Assembly: GCF_937898475.1 (NCBI RefSeq)
Contig: NZ_CALEJS010000033.1
Span: forward strand, 1-64,000
Direction: 5' to 3'
DNA length: 64,000 nt
Source of the DNA: an uncultured Chitinophaga sp.
GTDB taxonomy: Bacteria; Bacteroidota; Bacteroidia; Chitinophagales; Chitinophagaceae
The position numbers and the translations under genes are program-made. This document shows positions 15,267 to 23,847 of the stretch, one piece after another (positions within the stretch are counted from its first letter, which is position 1; each line of letters begins with the position of its first letter). The notes below the pieces were generated by a model. That model did no database searches, had not been told where the DNA came from, and was given only the letters and a program-made list of their open reading frames with translations.

Positions 15267-18152
15267 ATGAAACTAAGACAACTCATACTCTTTTCCTGTT
15301 TACTTCCGGGCTTTTGTTTTGCGCAGCACCAAAAGGATTTTACTTCCATAGCGCTGCAGCCTACCATTGCCTACCTGCATCATAACAACAGCGCCTGCAG
15401 GATGGTACGCCTGCTTTTTCATGGTGGGATGAGCTACGCGCCCGGTAAGCTGGTATTTTCCTTTAACGGCCGCCAGGACAGCCTGGATATCCCTGCCGCT
15501 GCGGAAGGTATCTCTGTATTTGAGATCCCTCTGCCCGGTGAGCCGGTGAATAAGGATATGCAGTTGTCGGTGGCGTTACGCTCCGGCAAGCAGACCTATA
15601 AGGCTCGTTGTATTGTGACGCCCGCCCGCAGCAACTGGAAGGTGTATGTGATGCCGCATTCTCATGTAGATGTGGGCTATACCAATGTACAGGCTAAAGT
15701 GCTGGACATCCATAAGAATAATATAGACGAAGCCATCAAGATAGCCGAACATTCTGCCAGCTATCCGCCCGAAGCCCGTTTTAAGTGGAATACAGAAGCC
15801 ATCTGGGTGGTAGAACATTACCTGGCGGATGCAGATGCCGCCAAACAAAAACGCTTCTGGGATGCCGTTCAGAAAGGATGGATCAACCTGGATGGCGGCT
15901 ATGGTAATATCAATACCAGTGCTACGAGTCCGGCGCAGCTGCTGCACATGTTCTACACAGGTACCCGCCTGGCAAAAGACCATGGCATGGAGGTCCATAC
16001 CATGTTCCAGGGCGATGTGCCCGGCGCTTCCTGGGGCCTCTCGAGCCAGGCTGACATCAGCGGCATCCGGTATTTCCTGAGTGCGCCCAATGCCTCTGAC
16101 CGTATTGGCAGCGCCGATACCTGGCGGGATCATCCCTTTTACTGGGTCTCTCCATCGGGTAAACAAAAACTGCTGTTCTATCAATCCTCCCCCTACTCTA
16201 TTGGCTATAAGCTGAAGGGCAGCAAGATCCCGAACTTCTTCACCATTGATGAACCCAAACCTTATTTTACCGGTAAACCTTCTGACAACTTTCTTAACCC
16301 CTTCCTCTTTAACTACCTGGCACAACTGGAACAGCGAAAGGCGCCATATAATATGACCCTGCTCACCTGGGCCATGAGCGACAACGCGCCCATTGATCCT
16401 GAATTGCCCGAAGCGGTAAAGACCTGGAATGAACGTTATGCCTCTCCCCGCCTGATCATTTGCTCTGTTAAACAATTCTTCCAGGACCTGGAAGCGAATT
16501 ATAAAGACCAGATCCCCGTCATTGCCGGCGATTATACAGAATTCTGGACAGATGGCATTGCCTCTGCCGCACGTGAAACCGGCATTAACCGCCGTGCTTC
16601 CGATCAGCTGCAACAGGCCGCCGCCATCTGGGCCATCCGTAACAAGGCAGGCTATCCTTCCCGTGATTTCGATTCTGCCTGGACTAATATCGTGATGTTT
16701 AACGAACATACCTGGGGCGCCTTCAACAGTGTATCCCATCCGGAAGATCCGAAGGTGCTGTCCCAATGGGCCTATAAGCAGGCATTTGCATTGCGGGGAG
16801 ATTCCCTCACGAAAGTGTTGCTGACCAAAAGCACCGATGCGGATCAGGGCATTGCTAATGCAGTAGATATTTACAATACTTTGTCGCATACACGCAGCGG
16901 CCTGGTGACCATCCCCGCAGCGCTCAGTACAGCAGGCGATCTGGTAAAAGACAGTAAAGGCAAAAAAGTGCCTTCGCAGCGCCTCTCCAATGGTGAACTG
17001 GCCGTGTTTGTAAAATCGCTGCCGCCTTTTTCCAAACAACGCTTTACCATTCATGCAGGCGCGGCGTACATCGATGGCCGGGCAACCGTTACTGATCATA
17101 CTTTGCAGAACGGGATCTATTCCATAACACTGGACGGCAATACCGGTAACATTGTCCGCCTCACCAGGAAAGGTATTGAACAAAACCTCGCCGACTCGGG
17201 CGGGTTGAACGAATACACCTACTTGCCGGGCGATTCACTGGAAAAGATCCGGTATGCAGCTAAGCCCACTATCAGCATTAAAGAAAAAGGTCCGCTAGTG
17301 GTCAGCCTCCTCGTAACCTCAGCTGCGCCGGGCGCCAGCAAGCTGCAAAGAGAGATCCGCCTGGTGGCGGATGAAGATCGCGTAACGCTCATCAACACGA
17401 TCGATAAAAAAGCCATCACCAGCAAGGAGAGCGTACATTTTGTGTTTCCTTTCCATATTCCCGGCGCGCAGGTGCGATACAGCATTCCCTGGGGAAGCAT
17501 CACTGCAGAAGCCGACCAGCTGCCGCATACTAACAGGAACTGGTATACGCTGCAACGCTGGGTGGATATTTCCAATGGCGAACTGGGTATTACCTGGTCC
17601 AGTCCGGATGCGCCTTTATTCGAGATTGGCCGCACCACCACTACTGCCGGCCTGATAGGCGGCCTGCATAACTCTCCTTTATGGAAAACATATACGGAAC
17701 AGCAGCCCGCCATCTCTTCCTGGGTGATGAACAATCTCTGGCATACCAATTTCCGCGCCGGCCAGGAAGGCCCTGCTACCTTCCATTATTACCTGCAGGC
17801 ACATAACAGCGGCTATGACGCTGCGGCCGCCAATGCTTACGGACTTGACAACCATCAACCCCTGGTAGCCGCACCTGCAGCCGGTGCAGCAACAGAATCC
17901 CTTTTCTTCCATATTTCAGGGCAGGGCGTTTATGTAGAGAACATCCATCCTGCCCGCAATAGTAAAGGTGTGGTGTTACAGCTTGTAAATCCTGCATCCG
18001 TACCCGTAACAGTTAGCTTGTCTCCCAGGGACCGGTCATCATCCCTTACGGTACGGCAAAGCAACCTGCTGGAAGAAGAAGGCGCAGAGCTGGGGAATAC
18101 TTTTACCCTGCCTGCAAGAGACATTATCATGATACATGTAGCAACAAACTGA
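15267..18152 (+). CDS. GH38-family alpha-mannosidase, exported
   Basis: The start at 15267 (MKLRQLILFSCLLPGFCFAQ) gives a signal peptide and sits just after the promoter; the frame is open further upstream only through repeats. The 961-residue protein has the GH38 metal-binding opening MPHSHVDVGYT near residue 131 (His and Asp as zinc ligands) and KWNTEAIWVVEHYL near 175. MFQGDVPGASWGL near residue 248 holds the probable nucleophile Asp. It then has NEHTWGAF near residue 480 and a large beta-rich C-terminal half. GH38 enzymes hydrolyse alpha-mannosidic bonds with retention, in the periplasm or at the cell surface. It heads an apparent operon with phosphomannose isomerase, MFS porter and ROK kinase, so released mannose is probably consumed by its neighbours. 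Linkage preference cannot be told. Confidence 0.88.
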   Translation: MKLRQLILFSCLLPGFCFAQHQKDFTSIALQPTIAYLHHNNSACRMVRLLFHGGMSYAPGKLVFSFNGRQDSLDIPAAAEGISVFEIPLPGEPVNKDMQLSVALRSGKQTYKARCIVTPARSNWKVYVMPHSHVDVGYTNVQAKVLDIHKNNIDEAIKIAEHSASYPPEARFKWNTEAIWVVEHYLADADAAKQKRFWDAVQKGWINLDGGYGNINTSATSPAQLLHMFYTGTRLAKDHGMEVHTMFQGDVPGASWGLSSQADISGIRYFLSAPNASDRIGSADTWRDHPFYWVSPSGKQKLLFYQSSPYSIGYKLKGSKIPNFFTIDEPKPYFTGKPSDNFLNPFLFNYLAQLEQRKAPYNMTLLTWAMSDNAPIDPELPEAVKTWNERYASPRLIICSVKQFFQDLEANYKDQIPVIAGDYTEFWTDGIASAARETGINRRASDQLQQAAAIWAIRNKAGYPSRDFDSAWTNIVMFNEHTWGAFNSVSHPEDPKVLSQWAYKQAFALRGDSLTKVLLTKSTDADQGIANAVDIYNTLSHTRSGLVTIPAALSTAGDLVKDSKGKKVPSQRLSNGELAVFVKSLPPFSKQRFTIHAGAAYIDGRATVTDHTLQNGIYSITLDGNTGNIVRLTRKGIEQNLADSGGLNEYTYLPGDSLEKIRYAAKPTISIKEKGPLVVSLLVTSAAPGASKLQREIRLVADEDRVTLINTIDKKAITSKESVHFVFPFHIPGAQVRYSIPWGSITAEADQLPHTNRNWYTLQRWVDISNGELGITWSSPDAPLFEIGRTTTTAGLIGGLHNSPLWKTYTEQQPAISSWVMNNLWHTNFRAGQEGPATFHYYLQAHNSGYDAAAANAYGLDNHQPLVAAPAAGAATESLFFHISGQGVYVENIHPARNSKGVVLQLVNPASVPVTVSLSPRDRSSSLTVRQSNLLEEEGAELGNTFTLPARDIIMIHVATN

Positions 18153-18160
18153 CTGGAAGT

Positions 18161-20002
18161 ATGAACCAACACAACACAGCAACCATGCCCTGGCGACAAT
18201 CTACCCAGCCTGTAATGCCCCCGCGGCTAAGCGCCCGGCGGCCCACAGGATACGACATGTATCCCGCGCATCCCCTTGGGCCCGGGAAGATACATGCTGG
18301 CCATGCGGCGCTGGCAGACTGGATAGCCACACAGCAACTGGTATTGATAGACGGATATGCGGGTATTTTCTGGGATGCCCTGCACGAAGCGCTGGACGCA
18401 CAATTACAACAGCGGGGCCTGCGCATCAGCTGGCATTTTATGCAGGATGCCCAGAAAGATCCGGGCATTATACAAGCGCTGGTTGCGCCGTTTATTGGAA
18501 AAGAAGGCGAGGTATGGGGCACCAAAACGACGCTGCAGATCACTGATTTCTTTGAGGCCGATAAACTCGTCCCGGCACTGGATGTGGATGCGGACATCAA
18601 CATCATCATTGGTACCGGCGCGGCGCTCACTTACCCGGGAGCGGCGCTCATCTACCTGGATATTCCAAAGAATGAATGGCAATACCGCATGCGAGCAGGC
18701 GCTATCGCCAATTTTGGTGCGGTATCTCCCATCGCAGCAGATGAAATGTACAAACGCGCGTACTTTGTAGACTGGGTGGTGCTGAATGAGCATAAACGCA
18801 GTCTGCTGAACAATATCGATATCATGGTAGATGGTCAGCGTCCTGACATGCCTGTCTGGATCTATGGCAAAGACCTGCAGCAGGGCATAGATCTGCTGAG
18901 CCGTTCCCCCTTCCGCGTGCGCCCCTGGTTTGAACCGGGCGCCTGGGGCGGACAATGGCTCAAGCAGCATATTCCGCAACTGAACCAGGATGCTGTGAAT
19001 TATGCCTGGTCTTTTGAGCTGATCGTTCCGGAGAACGGCGTAGTATTTGAAAGCGATGACTATCTGCTGGAAATCCCGTTTGAGTGGATGATGTACTACC
19101 GTTATGAAGCGATACTGGGCCGCCATGCGGAAATCTTCCGTTATGAGTTTCCCATTCGATTTGACTTCCTTGACACCTTTGACGGTGGTAATCTTTCCAT
19201 ACAATGTCATCCGGCATTTTCGTATATCCGCGAGCATTTCGGCGAAACCTTCACCCAGGACGAAACCTATTACATCCTGGATTGTAAGGACGGCGCATCC
19301 GTATATCTTGGCCTGCAGGAAGGTGTTGATGCAGGCGCATTCAGAAATGCGCTGGAAGAGAGCAGGGATCACAACAAAGCGGTGGACATAGAACAATATG
19401 TACAACGTTTACCGGCGCGGCGGCACGATCTGTTCCTGATCCCAAACGGTACGGTACACAGTGCCGGGGCTAACAACCTGGTATTGGAGATCAGCGCTAC
19501 GCCGTATATCTTTACCTTTAAAATGTACGACTGGCTGCGGCTTGGACTGGATGGTAAGCCGCGGGCCATCAACATTGCGCACGCCTTCAATAACCTGGAT
19601 CTGAGCAGGCAGGGAGCAGCCGTTACAGCGGAGCTGGTATCCCGTCCGCAGGTGATAGCAAACGGCGCAGACTGGCAGATCATCCATCTTCCCACTCATG
19701 CCGCACACTTTTATGATGTACACCGCCTTGAATTTGACAGCGAAATGATCATGCATACAGATCATTGCTGCCTGGTGCTGATGCTGGTGGAAGGCACTTC
19801 CATCGCGGTTAGCACGGCAGATGACCGCACTACTGTTTACCATTATGCGGAAACCTTTGTGATACCAGCCGGAGTGGGTGCCTGCCGTATAAAGAACCAG
19901 GGCGCTACCCGGGCGAAGTTGATCAAGGCTTTTTTAAAACAGGAACATTATGTTTTCAGCAACATCACATCCGCCCGCCATGGAAACCCTGACGAACAAT
20001 AA
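18161..20002 (+). CDS. Class I mannose-6-phosphate isomerase fused to a degenerate kinase-like domain
   Basis: A 613-residue cytoplasmic protein starting 8 nt after the GH38 stop. The C-terminal half is a type I phosphomannose isomerase cupin: NLSIQCHPAF near residue 345, FTQDETYYILDC near 365 and LIPNGTVHSAGANNLVLEISATPY near 425, which supply the metal-binding His and Glu residues. It interconverts mannose 6-phosphate and fructose 6-phosphate. The N-terminal ~250 residues resemble a P-loop uridine-kinase/phosphoribulokinase fold (LIDGYAGIFWDALHEAL, ALDVDADINIIIGTGAALT, LIYLDIPKNEWQYRMRAG), but the place of the Walker A motif reads DGYAGIFWD, with no GxxxxGK[ST]. It is therefore unlikely to bind ATP in the usual way and may be structural or regulatory. 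Bacteroidota have related long forms. Confidence 0.8.
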   Translation: MNQHNTATMPWRQSTQPVMPPRLSARRPTGYDMYPAHPLGPGKIHAGHAALADWIATQQLVLIDGYAGIFWDALHEALDAQLQQRGLRISWHFMQDAQKDPGIIQALVAPFIGKEGEVWGTKTTLQITDFFEADKLVPALDVDADINIIIGTGAALTYPGAALIYLDIPKNEWQYRMRAGAIANFGAVSPIAADEMYKRAYFVDWVVLNEHKRSLLNNIDIMVDGQRPDMPVWIYGKDLQQGIDLLSRSPFRVRPWFEPGAWGGQWLKQHIPQLNQDAVNYAWSFELIVPENGVVFESDDYLLEIPFEWMMYYRYEAILGRHAEIFRYEFPIRFDFLDTFDGGNLSIQCHPAFSYIREHFGETFTQDETYYILDCKDGASVYLGLQEGVDAGAFRNALEESRDHNKAVDIEQYVQRLPARRHDLFLIPNGTVHSAGANNLVLEISATPYIFTFKMYDWLRLGLDGKPRAINIAHAFNNLDLSRQGAAVTAELVSRPQVIANGADWQIIHLPTHAAHFYDVHRLEFDSEMIMHTDHCCLVLMLVEGTSIAVSTADDRTTVYHYAETFVIPAGVGACRIKNQGATRAKLIKAFLKQEHYVFSNITSARHGNPDEQ

Positions 20003-21260
20003 GCTGGCGTTCATCACCTTCATTGCCTCGTTGGGGGGCTTCCTCTTTGGCTTTGATATGGCTGTGGTATCGGGCGTGCTGCCACTGGTACAACAGCAGT
20101 TCGGTTTAACTGCGGCGCAGGAAGGCTGGTTTGTATCTTCTGCTTTGGCCGGCTGTATTGCAGGCGTGTTATTTGCCAGCGAATTCACTGACCGCCTGGG
20201 CAGAAAGAAACTGCTGCTGCTGGCGGCCTTTTTCTTCCTGCTGACGGCACTTGGCTGCATACTGCTGCCGAGTTTTTCCCTGCTGATAGCCGCGCGTATA
20301 CTGGGCGGCATGGCGGTGGGCGTTGCATCCAGCGTGGTACCGCTTTACCTGTCGGAAATTGCGCCGGACAACAAAAGAGGGCGCCTGGTAACCTATTACC
20401 AGCTGGCCGTGACCATTGGCATCTTTGTGGCTTACCTGAGCAATGCGCTGCTGCTGCAATACGGGATGGATTTCCTCCCGGGCACAGACCTGTGGAGAAA
20501 GATGTTCGGCGTAGGGATGCTGCCTGCCCTGCTCTTTCTGCTGGGCCTCAGCGGCATTCCTGAAAGTCCGCGCTGGCTGAAACAGCGGCAGATACAAACA
20601 ACAGCATCTGCAGGCAGTTATCGCCAGTTATGGGCGCCGGCATTACGCAGGGCTTTGCTGATAGGCATCCTGCTACCTTTGTTCTCACAGTTCAGCGGGA
20701 TTAATGCCATCATCTATTACGGGCCCACCATCCTGCATAATTCCGGGATTACGCTGAGCAATTCCTTACTGAGCCAGCTGTTCTTCGGAGCCGCAAATGT
20801 GCTCTTCACGCTGATCGCCATCTGGAAAGTAGACAGCTTAGGCAGGCGGCCCCTGTACCTGTGGGGTACGGCCGGTGCGGCGATCAGCCTGATACTGACT
20901 GGCATCTGTTTTTACACCGGGGCTACCAACGGATGGTACCTGCTGTTTTGTGTACTGGCTTTCCTGGCCTTCTTTGCGTTCTCTATCGGTCCGCTGAAAT
21001 TTGTGATCGCAGCAGAGATCTTCCCCGATCACATTCGTGCAAAGGCTTTATCTTTCAGCATCATGGTGATGTGGGTGGCGGATACGGTGGTAGGGCAGCT
21101 AACGCCGATGTTATTACATTCACTGGGTACAGCGCAGACCTTCTGGTTCTTTGCCCTGTTCTGCGTGCTGGCATTTATTACGGTATACCGGCTGATACCG
21201 GAGACCAAAGGACAATCTTTTGAACAGATCCAGGGACACTGGAACAACATAACACACTAA
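19980..21260 (+). CDS. MFS sugar porter
   Basis: An inner-membrane transporter of 426 residues from the ATG at 19980, overlapping the isomerase gene by 23 nt; an in-frame ATG at 19950 would lengthen the overlap. Sugar-porter signatures are present: GGFLFGFDMAVVSG in TM1, ASEFTDRLGRKKLLL after TM2, PESPRWLKQ after TM6, QFSGINAIIYYGPTIL in TM7, DSLGRRPLYLWG after TM8 and PETKGQSFEQIQ at the C-terminus. The cytoplasmic loop between TM6 and TM7 looks about 20-30 residues shorter than in XylE-type porters. Its place between phosphomannose isomerase and a ROK kinase makes mannose or a small mannoside the likely substrate, probably with proton symport as in the family. Confidence 0.9.
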   Translation: METLTNNKLAFITFIASLGGFLFGFDMAVVSGVLPLVQQQFGLTAAQEGWFVSSALAGCIAGVLFASEFTDRLGRKKLLLLAAFFFLLTALGCILLPSFSLLIAARILGGMAVGVASSVVPLYLSEIAPDNKRGRLVTYYQLAVTIGIFVAYLSNALLLQYGMDFLPGTDLWRKMFGVGMLPALLFLLGLSGIPESPRWLKQRQIQTTASAGSYRQLWAPALRRALLIGILLPLFSQFSGINAIIYYGPTILHNSGITLSNSLLSQLFFGAANVLFTLIAIWKVDSLGRRPLYLWGTAGAAISLILTGICFYTGATNGWYLLFCVLAFLAFFAFSIGPLKFVIAAEIFPDHIRAKALSFSIMVMWVADTVVGQLTPMLLHSLGTAQTFWFFALFCVLAFITVYRLIPETKGQSFEQIQGHWNNITH

Positions 21261-21263
21261 GTA

Positions 21264-22115
21264 ATGAGCAAGGCTATTGTATTGGGTGCAGACATTGGCG
21301 GATCACATATCACTACCGCACTGATAGATCAGGAGCAGGGTACGCTGCTGCCGGGGTCCTGGCACAGAGAGCGGGTCAACTCAGGCGCCGGTGCAGATGA
21401 GATTATTCACAGCTGGGGCAGGGTCATGAAGCGTAGCCTGGAAGCCGCGCCGGGCGTGTACCGTGTGGGCATTGCCATGCCCGGACCGTTTGATTATGAT
21501 GCCGGAGTTTCGTTCATCAGGGGACTGCACAAATACGACTCACTGTATGGGCTCAACGTAAAAGACCTGCTGGCAGACCAGCTGCATACGGAAGCACAGT
21601 ATATCCAAATGGCCAATGATGCACAATGCTTTCTGCAGGGCGAGCTGCTGAGCGGCGCCGCAAAAGGCTACCAGGATATTACCGGGCTGACACTGGGCAC
21701 CGGTTTTGGGGCAGCTATTGCAGAAGGCGGCATTGCCAGGGAGGCCAGGTATTTTGAAATGCATTTCCTGGAATCTACCGCGGAGGAGTACTTCTGTTCC
21801 AGGTGGTTCATCCAGCGATACAAGGAACTGACCGGTGAGCAACTGGCCAATGTAAAAGAGATAGCAGCGGACGTACAGCGGACGCCGGATGCCATGCTTA
21901 TATTCCACGAATTCGGGTCTAACCTGGCCCTGTTCCTTTCGGAACTTCGCCCGGTGCCAAAGGTGGTCTTGCTGGGCGGTAATATTGCGCATACCTATGC
22001 GCTGTTCAGTCCATCCTTACAGGATAAACTGGATGCCTGCGGCCTGCAGATCACCTTTGTTCTATCTGCGCTGGACGAAAGGGCAACTTTGTTCGGGGCG
22101 GCGGGTATAGCATGA
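21264..22115 (+). CDS. ROK-family sugar kinase, probable mannokinase
   Basis: A 283-residue kinase starting 3 nt after the porter gene. The ATP-phosphate loop LGADIGGSHITTALID is at residues 7-22, the proposed catalytic Asp lies in QMANDAQCFLQGE near residue 113, and the second phosphate motif GLTLGTGFGAAIAEGG is near 146. The usual ROK zinc site CxCGxxGCxE is not present; that region reads FLESTAEEYFCSRWF, as in a number of Bacteroidota ROK proteins. It would phosphorylate the hexose brought in by the adjacent porter, giving mannose 6-phosphate for the isomerase two genes upstream. Substrate assignment rests on this context. The C-terminal SALDERATLFGAAGIA is typical of the fold. Confidence 0.85.
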   Translation: MSKAIVLGADIGGSHITTALIDQEQGTLLPGSWHRERVNSGAGADEIIHSWGRVMKRSLEAAPGVYRVGIAMPGPFDYDAGVSFIRGLHKYDSLYGLNVKDLLADQLHTEAQYIQMANDAQCFLQGELLSGAAKGYQDITGLTLGTGFGAAIAEGGIAREARYFEMHFLESTAEEYFCSRWFIQRYKELTGEQLANVKEIAADVQRTPDAMLIFHEFGSNLALFLSELRPVPKVVLLGGNIAHTYALFSPSLQDKLDACGLQITFVLSALDERATLFGAAGIA

Positions 22116-22147
22116 TTATGATTATCTTCGGGCAATTGTGATATGTT

Positions 22148-22732
22148 ATGTTTTTCCATTTCCGTAACAGGTTTCCTCAACTCAACACCTACTGGGATAA
22201 ATACCTGCCCTATCAGAAACGGCTGGAAGCCCCTGCCAGAACAGTATTGCTGGAAGAAGGAAAGAAATCCCAGCATTATATCTTTATAGAGAAAGGCTGT
22301 GTGCGTGCTTACTTTGATAAGGACGGCGAAGATAAGACCATGCAGTTCTTTTTTGAAAACGAAGGGCTCAGCTCATTTGACAGTTTTGTGAACAATGTGC
22401 CGAGTCCCATTACGATCGAGACCATTGAACCTTCTGTACTTTACCTGCTTCCCAAACGTTATGTGATGCAATTGCTCAATGAACTAAGTACGGAGCCCGG
22501 TTTTGCGCAGATGGTGCTGCAGATGACCGCACAGCGGCAGGTGCATTATATCAGTGAATTTGTGTCCTTTATCCGCGACACGCCGGAAGAACGGTATCAG
22601 CGTTTGCTGAAAGAACGTCCCCATATTATTCAGCGGGTGCCCCAGCATTTTATTGCCTCCTACCTGGGTATCAGCAAAGTACACCTGAGTCGTATTAAAA
22701 GTAAACTGGCGAAGAATAAAACGCGCTTCTGA
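22148..22732 (+). CDS. Crp/Fnr-family transcriptional regulator
   Basis: A 194-residue cytoplasmic regulator. Residues 20-120 form the cyclic-nucleotide-binding-like beta-roll (LEEGKKSQHYIFIEKGCVRAYF, FFFENEGLSSFDSFV), and the C-terminal helix-turn-helix has RVPQHFIASYLGISKVHLSRIKSKL with recognition helix ISKVHLSRIK. There is no Fnr-type cysteine cluster and the ligand is unknown; many Bacteroidota relatives respond to stress or unknown effectors. A perfect palindrome (22737-22752) five bases after its stop, and a matching half-site (ATATGTTAT) at 22141-22149 over its own start, suggest it controls the oxidoreductase downstream and perhaps itself. Confidence 0.9.
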   Translation: MFFHFRNRFPQLNTYWDKYLPYQKRLEAPARTVLLEEGKKSQHYIFIEKGCVRAYFDKDGEDKTMQFFFENEGLSSFDSFVNNVPSPITIETIEPSVLYLLPKRYVMQLLNELSTEPGFAQMVLQMTAQRQVHYISEFVSFIRDTPEERYQRLLKERPHIIQRVPQHFIASYLGISKVHLSRIKSKLAKNKTRF

Positions 22733-22736
22733 ACTT

Positions 22737-22782
22737 GATAACATATGTTATCGTGCCCTGGCTGCTGCCTGCTCTAATTTTG
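22737..22782 (+). promoter_or_regulatory. Perfect 16-bp palindrome and -7 element before the oxidoreductase
   Basis: GATAACATATGTTATC at 22737-22752 is a perfect palindrome. TAATTTTG at 22775-22782 matches the -7 consensus TAnnTTTG exactly. With transcription starting about 4-5 nt after that element (near 22786), the palindrome centre falls near -42, the position used by class II Crp/Fnr activators. The spacer has no convincing -33 TTG, which also suits activator dependence. The gene just upstream encodes a Crp/Fnr protein. The link is inference from geometry and adjacency. Confidence 0.6.
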
Positions 22783-22803
22783 TTTCAACAAAAAAAACAG
22801 AAC

Positions 22804-23778
22804 ATGAAAGCAGCAGTTATGTATCAGCAAGCGGAACTGCCTCAGTATGCAGAAGTGCCTGAGCCACTTGTGCAAAGCGACAGGCAGGTATTAGTAAGCG
22901 TTAAAGCGGCCGCTGTAAAACAGCTGGACAGGGGCATGGCCCGCGGCAAACACTATGCATCGGGACCTTCCTCCGGAGACAAGGGCCGCGTGCCCGGCAG
23001 TGACGGTATTTGTTTATTGCCGGATGGCAGGCGGGTGTATGCCATAGGCATGAGCGGTATGCTGGCAGAAAAAGCCGTAGTTGACAGGGACCGTATTGTT
23101 CCGGTGCCCGACGCATTGGACGATGTGACTGCGGCCGCCCTGCCTAATGCTGTTTTTGGCGCGGCGATGGCACTGACATTCAAGGCCGGTATCCGGGCGG
23201 GTGATGTTGTATTGATAAACGGTGCCACGGGTGTTACGGGCCGGGTAGCAGTGCAACTGGCCAAATATTATGGGGCGGGAAGAGTGATCGTTACCGGAAG
23301 GAACAGGGCATCGCTGGAGTCATTGCGTGCACTGGGCGCAGATGAGATCATCGTTATTGCAAAGGAAGATGAGACATTTAAAGCACAGCTGGCATTGATA
23401 CATACAGCAAGTCCTATTGACATCGTCATTGATTACCTCTGGGGGCATACAGCGGAAATGATCCTGGCGGGTGTAAAGGGAAATGGTTCATTTACCAACC
23501 GTATCCGCTATGTATCAGTGGGTAGTATGGCGGGCGATCAGATCACGCTGTCGGCCGCCATTCTCAGGAGCGTTGACCTGCAATTGACGGGCTCCGGGAT
23601 GGGCTCGTGGTCGAAACAACAGGTGAGGCAGGCGCTCAGTGAGTTGTTGCCGGAGATGTTTGCCCTGGCAGCAGAAGGTAAGCTGAAAGTGGATACGGTG
23701 ACGGTGAAGCTGGAGGATATTGAAAAGTTATGGGACCAGGAGATACCAGGAGGGCATAGGTTGGTGGTGACGATTTGA
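22804..23778 (+). CDS. Medium-chain dehydrogenase/reductase, quinone-oxidoreductase type
   Basis: I chose the ATG at 22804 (MKAAVMYQQAELPQYAEVPEP), the canonical start of this family and downstream of the predicted promoter; a frame opening at TTG 22735 would overlap the palindrome. The 324-residue protein has an N-terminal GroES-like domain (DRQVLVSVKAAAVKQLDRGMARG) and a Rossmann domain with VLINGATGVTGRVAVQLAKYYGAGRVIVTGRN near residue 135. It lacks the structural-zinc cysteines and catalytic zinc ligands of alcohol dehydrogenases, so an NADPH-dependent quinone or enone reductase is more likely. It follows the Crp/Fnr gene and is probably its target. The substrate is unknown. Confidence 0.82.
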   Translation: MKAAVMYQQAELPQYAEVPEPLVQSDRQVLVSVKAAAVKQLDRGMARGKHYASGPSSGDKGRVPGSDGICLLPDGRRVYAIGMSGMLAEKAVVDRDRIVPVPDALDDVTAAALPNAVFGAAMALTFKAGIRAGDVVLINGATGVTGRVAVQLAKYYGAGRVIVTGRNRASLESLRALGADEIIVIAKEDETFKAQLALIHTASPIDIVIDYLWGHTAEMILAGVKGNGSFTNRIRYVSVGSMAGDQITLSAAILRSVDLQLTGSGMGSWSKQQVRQALSELLPEMFALAAEGKLKVDTVTVKLEDIEKLWDQEIPGGHRLVVTI

Positions 23779-23784
23779 TGAGCG

Positions 23785-23828
23785 ACTTACAGGCAATGAA
23801 AGGAGCTATCTGTTTATTGCCTGTAAGT
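23785..23828. terminator. Inverted repeat between convergent genes
   Basis: ACTTACAGGCAAT at 23785-23797 pairs perfectly with 23816-23828 around an 18-nt loop. It lies between the 3' end of the oxidoreductase gene (plus) and the 3' end of the gene at 23848-24444 (minus), the place expected for a bidirectional terminator. No strong T-run follows on the plus strand, so termination strength is unknown. Confidence 0.5.
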
Positions 23829-23847
23829 TGGCTGAGGTTTAGCGTTG

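Noticed and set aside
15576..17183. A 535-codon minus-strand open frame within the GH38 gene
   Set aside because: It lies entirely antisense to a gene with clear GH38 motifs and reads as Cys/Gly/His-rich nonsense; it is a codon-bias shadow.
18404..19405. A 333-codon minus-strand open frame inside the isomerase gene
   Set aside because: Antisense to the phosphomannose isomerase coding region, with no domain or start context.
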